This document shows positions 58,720-64,000 of a stretch of DNA of 64,000 bases, piece by piece. Below the pieces are notes generated by a model. It was not told the DNA's origin, searched no databases, and saw nothing but the letters and a program-made list of their open reading frames with translations. The DNA is taken from the NCBI RefSeq assembly GCF_030704535.1, contig NC_081822.1, positions 33,773,501 to 33,837,500 of the forward strand. The letters are read 5' to 3'. The DNA comes from Vitis vinifera (taxonomy: Eukaryota > Streptophyta > Magnoliopsida > Vitales > Vitaceae). A program made the translations under genes and the position numbers. Within the stretch, counting starts at the first letter, position 1, and each line of letters starts with the position of its first letter.

Positions 58720-60468
58720 TCATCCAGTTTCAGTACTTGACTGGAAACTCAAACTAGAGAACCTGCTTCTTAAATCTCCAGCCAAATCTTCCCTACCTGA
58801 CTTGTCAAGATGTTCCAAAACCCTCTTATAAACAGAAAAGTTTGGTTTAAGACCCTTCTCAATCATCTCAATAAGAATCTTTTGAGCACTGATAAGATTT
58901 CCATTTCTTTGATGAAGGCTGGCAAGCAAGCTGTAAATCATATTGCTTGGCCACTTGTATGTGACACCTGAATCAACAACATACTCATATGCTTCTTCAT
59001 ATCGTCTGGAATGGAAATAGCCTTTGATAAAGGCAGCATGTGTTGTAAGCCGAGGTTCAAGCCCCCTAGATACCATCTGATCAAGAAACTTGATTGCAAA
59101 ATCCAACTTTCCAAGCCTGTATGTGTAGTATATAAAGATCTCAAAGGTTAAAGCATCAGGAGGACAACCAGCTTCCTGCATTTCTTCAAGCACGTTGCAA
59201 GCTTCGTCATCTCGATTATTCTTACATAAACTACTAAGTAGGTAATTATAAGTTTTAGCATTTGGCCTACAACCAAACAGCCGCATCTCATCAAGCAGAT
59301 CACGTGCTTCTTTAAAATTGCACTTCCGACACATTTCCCTAACCAAAATATTATAATATGATGTTTTCCTCTCTGTTATCTCCATCACAAACTTAGCCAT
59401 TTCGAAGGAGCCGGAAACACTAAACATTTCAATCAAACCAAATAACCCAGAACGACGGCATACGCCACCAACATCATCCAACACTTCTATCAGTTTCCTC
59501 ACAAAATCCATAATTGAGGCCTTACTCAAAGTAAAAACAGGCACAAACCCAAATGCCTTGCTAGTAAGACAAACACGTTTTGAATTAAAGTCTTTTAAAA
59601 GACATCTCATTGTCTCATAATCACCCAACCGCCCACAGTTATCAATAATCAAACTACAGATATCATAATTACGGCTCAACCCTGATCTCGAATGACTAAT
59701 CCATTCAAAGAATCGCATAGCAGACAATCTTTCTAAATTCAAAACCCGAAAAATCTCAGTAACTGAAGCAACAGACAGACGTAAATTCATCAAATTCAAC
59801 TTGACCTCCATATCAATTTCATCACTTCTAATCACCTTAATAATTTCAGAAATTCGTTTTGGACTCATATTTGGCACTAACTCATCAATACCCTTGTTCC
59901 CAAATTCAAAACTTCCACTACAATTATCGAAAGATGAGATAGAAAGTAACCGAAAAGAAGTTTGAGTGCTTAGCTTCAACGAGTTGACATTCAACCTTGC
60001 ACATGTATTCCAAAGAATACTACTACATGCATAGAAGTGTGAAACTTTTTGAGATTGAAAAAATGAGGACGACCCAGATGAGAACATAATGGAAAATTGA
60101 GAACCTGATGTAGTGTTCCATTGAATTCGATTCTTTTCTGGATTCAATACAACACGCCTACTATGATAAACATCCCTATCAGCACATAAATAGGAATATC
60201 CTTGGGAGAGACACAATGAAGGCTTTGGAGAAGAAATCAAAGCAGACCCAGATGATAAAATCAAGCGAAATTGATAAGCTGAAGCGGGGTTCTTGTAAAG
60301 TTGATTGCTTTCTACGGAAGTTACAGAGAGTAATGATTTGGAACAAATTAGGGTTTTGGGAGGAGTAAAAAGAGAAAATGGCGGTGAGGATTGAAGAACG
60401 GGAGAGCGAAGAAGTTGAGGGTTTGAGAAGTACCTGAAGCTCTTGCAGATGTGTGAGATTTTCATCAT
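58720..60468 (-). CDS. P-class pentatricopeptide repeat protein
   Basis: Single exon, 582 residues from the ATG at 60468. The open frame extends to a GTG at 60549, but no ATG lies there, and the adjacent second ATG at 60465 is an equal alternative. The N-terminus (MMKISHICKSFRYFSNPQLL, then many Ser/Arg) suggests organelle import, more likely mitochondrial. PPR motifs are concentrated in the last 220 residues: SYYNILVREMCRKCNFKEA, RPNAKTYNYLLSSLCKNNRD, PPDALTFEIFIYYTYRLGK, EPRLTTHAAFIKGYFHSRR and KPNFSVYKRVLEHLDKSG. This is the P-class 35-residue spacing, without E or DYW domains. PPR proteins bind organelle transcripts; this target is unknown. It is divergent from cytochrome c across about 890 bp. 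Confidence 0.92.
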   Translation of the reverse strand: MMKISHICKSFRYFSNPQLLRSPVLQSSPPFSLFTPPKTLICSKSLLSVTSVESNQLYKNPASAYQFRLILSSGSALISSPKPSLCLSQGYSYLCADRDVYHSRRVVLNPEKNRIQWNTTSGSQFSIMFSSGSSSFFQSQKVSHFYACSSILWNTCARLNVNSLKLSTQTSFRLLSISSFDNCSGSFEFGNKGIDELVPNMSPKRISEIIKVIRSDEIDMEVKLNLMNLRLSVASVTEIFRVLNLERLSAMRFFEWISHSRSGLSRNYDICSLIIDNCGRLGDYETMRCLLKDFNSKRVCLTSKAFGFVPVFTLSKASIMDFVRKLIEVLDDVGGVCRRSGLFGLIEMFSVSGSFEMAKFVMEITERKTSYYNILVREMCRKCNFKEARDLLDEMRLFGCRPNAKTYNYLLSSLCKNNRDDEACNVLEEMQEAGCPPDALTFEIFIYYTYRLGKLDFAIKFLDQMVSRGLEPRLTTHAAFIKGYFHSRRYEEAYEYVVDSGVTYKWPSNMIYSLLASLHQRNGNLISAQKILIEMIEKGLKPNFSVYKRVLEHLDKSGREDLAGDLRSRFSSLSFQSSTETG

Positions 60469-62942
<2,474 letters not shown>

Positions 62943-63647
62943 GTATGGGCTGGTTGAGTCTACTTTCTTAAAGACTCATTTGGAATTTTTATTAGAATTA
63001 TATCTGCCAACATAATTTTATGTATCATGCATTCATGTTATCGAAAAGCCAAAATTATTTATTTTGGGTCTAAAAATGCACAGCATCTTGTAGAAGTTTT
63101 CTACTAATTATAATTTAGAGTTCTTCAATGTTGTTATGATATCAGTATCATGATATTAATGGAATCCAGGATTATAAATGGGAACTGTTCATGTTGCTAT
63201 TATTGTGGTGATTAGGCTGTGGACTCACTTTCTGTGGGAAGTGAACTTGGAATGTGAGAGGTTTCTGGTTGTAGGTTATATCGAGTCTTTGTTACAATAT
63301 ATGTGGATACACCATTTGTCTTATCTCTATATTCATAGACATAAATCCCATGTAGCCTTTAACTAGGAATCTCATATTGGATTTACATCAAAGATGACAG
63401 AACAGTTATGATGCATTGTGAGGCTATAAAATCCCTAGTCATTTGGACAATTAGCATGCAAGTAATTGAGTTAAAGGTTTTTGAGGTCGAAAAAATGGTA
63501 TTAGTTCAATTACAGTAAGAACTATTTTCATACTATTTTTAGGGTTAGGAAGATTATATGTACTATATATCAAAAGTTTGGGGATTATTTTTTCTTTAGT
63601 TTCAAAATAAGTGTTTTGAGTGCTGATGATACCTTTCTTTCTTTCTT

Positions 63648-63685
<38 letters not shown>

Positions 63686-64000
63686 AAAATTTTTTTAACC
63701 TATCAAAAAAAAAGTAATCAATACTCAGAATACTTATTTGCATGGGTTTGCCTATACATTTTTCATTGCCGGTATTGTAGAATGATGGTCAACTTGCATG
63801 AGGTTCATGTATTTGTTACAAGGATTGAGAACAAACAACTATGTAGACAATATTATGATGACTACTTCTACAAAAATAAAATGAATTTGAATCTTGCTCA
63901 GCTGCGAGAAAAGTGAGATTTTTGTGTTTATCCCGGAAGGCATTTGGATGATGATCAGAAATAAGATAATTCTGCATTGAACTTGGTAACTACAAACTAC
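62943..64000 (+). other. Cytochrome c intron 2 (incomplete)
   Basis: Starts with the GTATGG donor; no acceptor joined to the expected third exon is visible. It contains a TTTC/TC microsatellite (63633-63681) followed by CCTATC and an A run (63701-63712), resembling a LINE tail. Confidence 0.6.
63633..63681. repeat. (TTTC)n(TC)n compound microsatellite
   Basis: Four to five TTTC units run into about a dozen TC units, inside cytochrome c intron 2. Confidence 0.95.

Overview
The window is nuclear DNA from a woody eudicot. Grapevine (Vitis) is my best guess, because the sequence is AT-rich with GC-richer exons, GT-AG introns, plant-only protein families, and a LINE family whose 3' ends look grape-like. 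The species call is inference. About 10% is coding; most of the rest is transposon-derived or low-complexity DNA.

Layout. 1-2.2 kb: a plastid NTF2/SnoaL-like gene on the minus strand, cut by the left edge, with a decayed LINE 3' end in or beyond its last intron. 3.65-6.4 kb: a diverged satellite of alternating A and B monomers, split by about 1.2 kb that carries a broken tRNA-Ala-like sequence. 6.9-7.24 kb: a dead C2H2 (ZAT-type) zinc-finger pseudogene. 7.56-9.74 kb: an intact single-exon PPR gene whose N-terminus holds a 48-residue tandem duplication. 11.58-18.17 kb: a dead Ty3/gypsy element in minus orientation (both LTRs, PBS, PPT and decayed gag-pol) with a 5'-truncated LINE nested inside it, flanked by an exact 18-bp target duplication. 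24.0 and 36.1 kb: two intronless DREB-type AP2/ERF genes in tandem, about 11.5 kb apart. Between and after them lie MITE-like repeats, a roughly 920-bp tandem duplication, an LTR-like block and promoter-like islands without a coding region.

48.5-55.3 kb: a WVD2-like gene. Its promoter carries a G-box, and its leader region holds about nine diverged tandem copies of an exon-like cassette (acceptor-like NAG, purine-rich leader, GTATGT-like donor, and a recurring TGTTTGGTTGCC motif). This array is the most unusual structure in the window. Seven coding exons plus a probable eighth join in frame. 58.7-60.5 kb: a minus-strand P-class PPR gene. 61.36 kb onward: exons 1 and 2 of cytochrome c, with the last exon beyond the right edge. 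The PPR and cytochrome c genes are divergent, and both have site II (TGGGCC) promoter elements.

Functionally, several genes are nuclear genes for organelle proteins (NTF2-like, two PPRs, cytochrome c). Beside them sit stress-type DREB regulators and a probable cytoskeletal protein. From memory, the gene content recalls two duplicated Arabidopsis chromosome 1 segments (around At1g228xx and At1g714xx); this needs checking.
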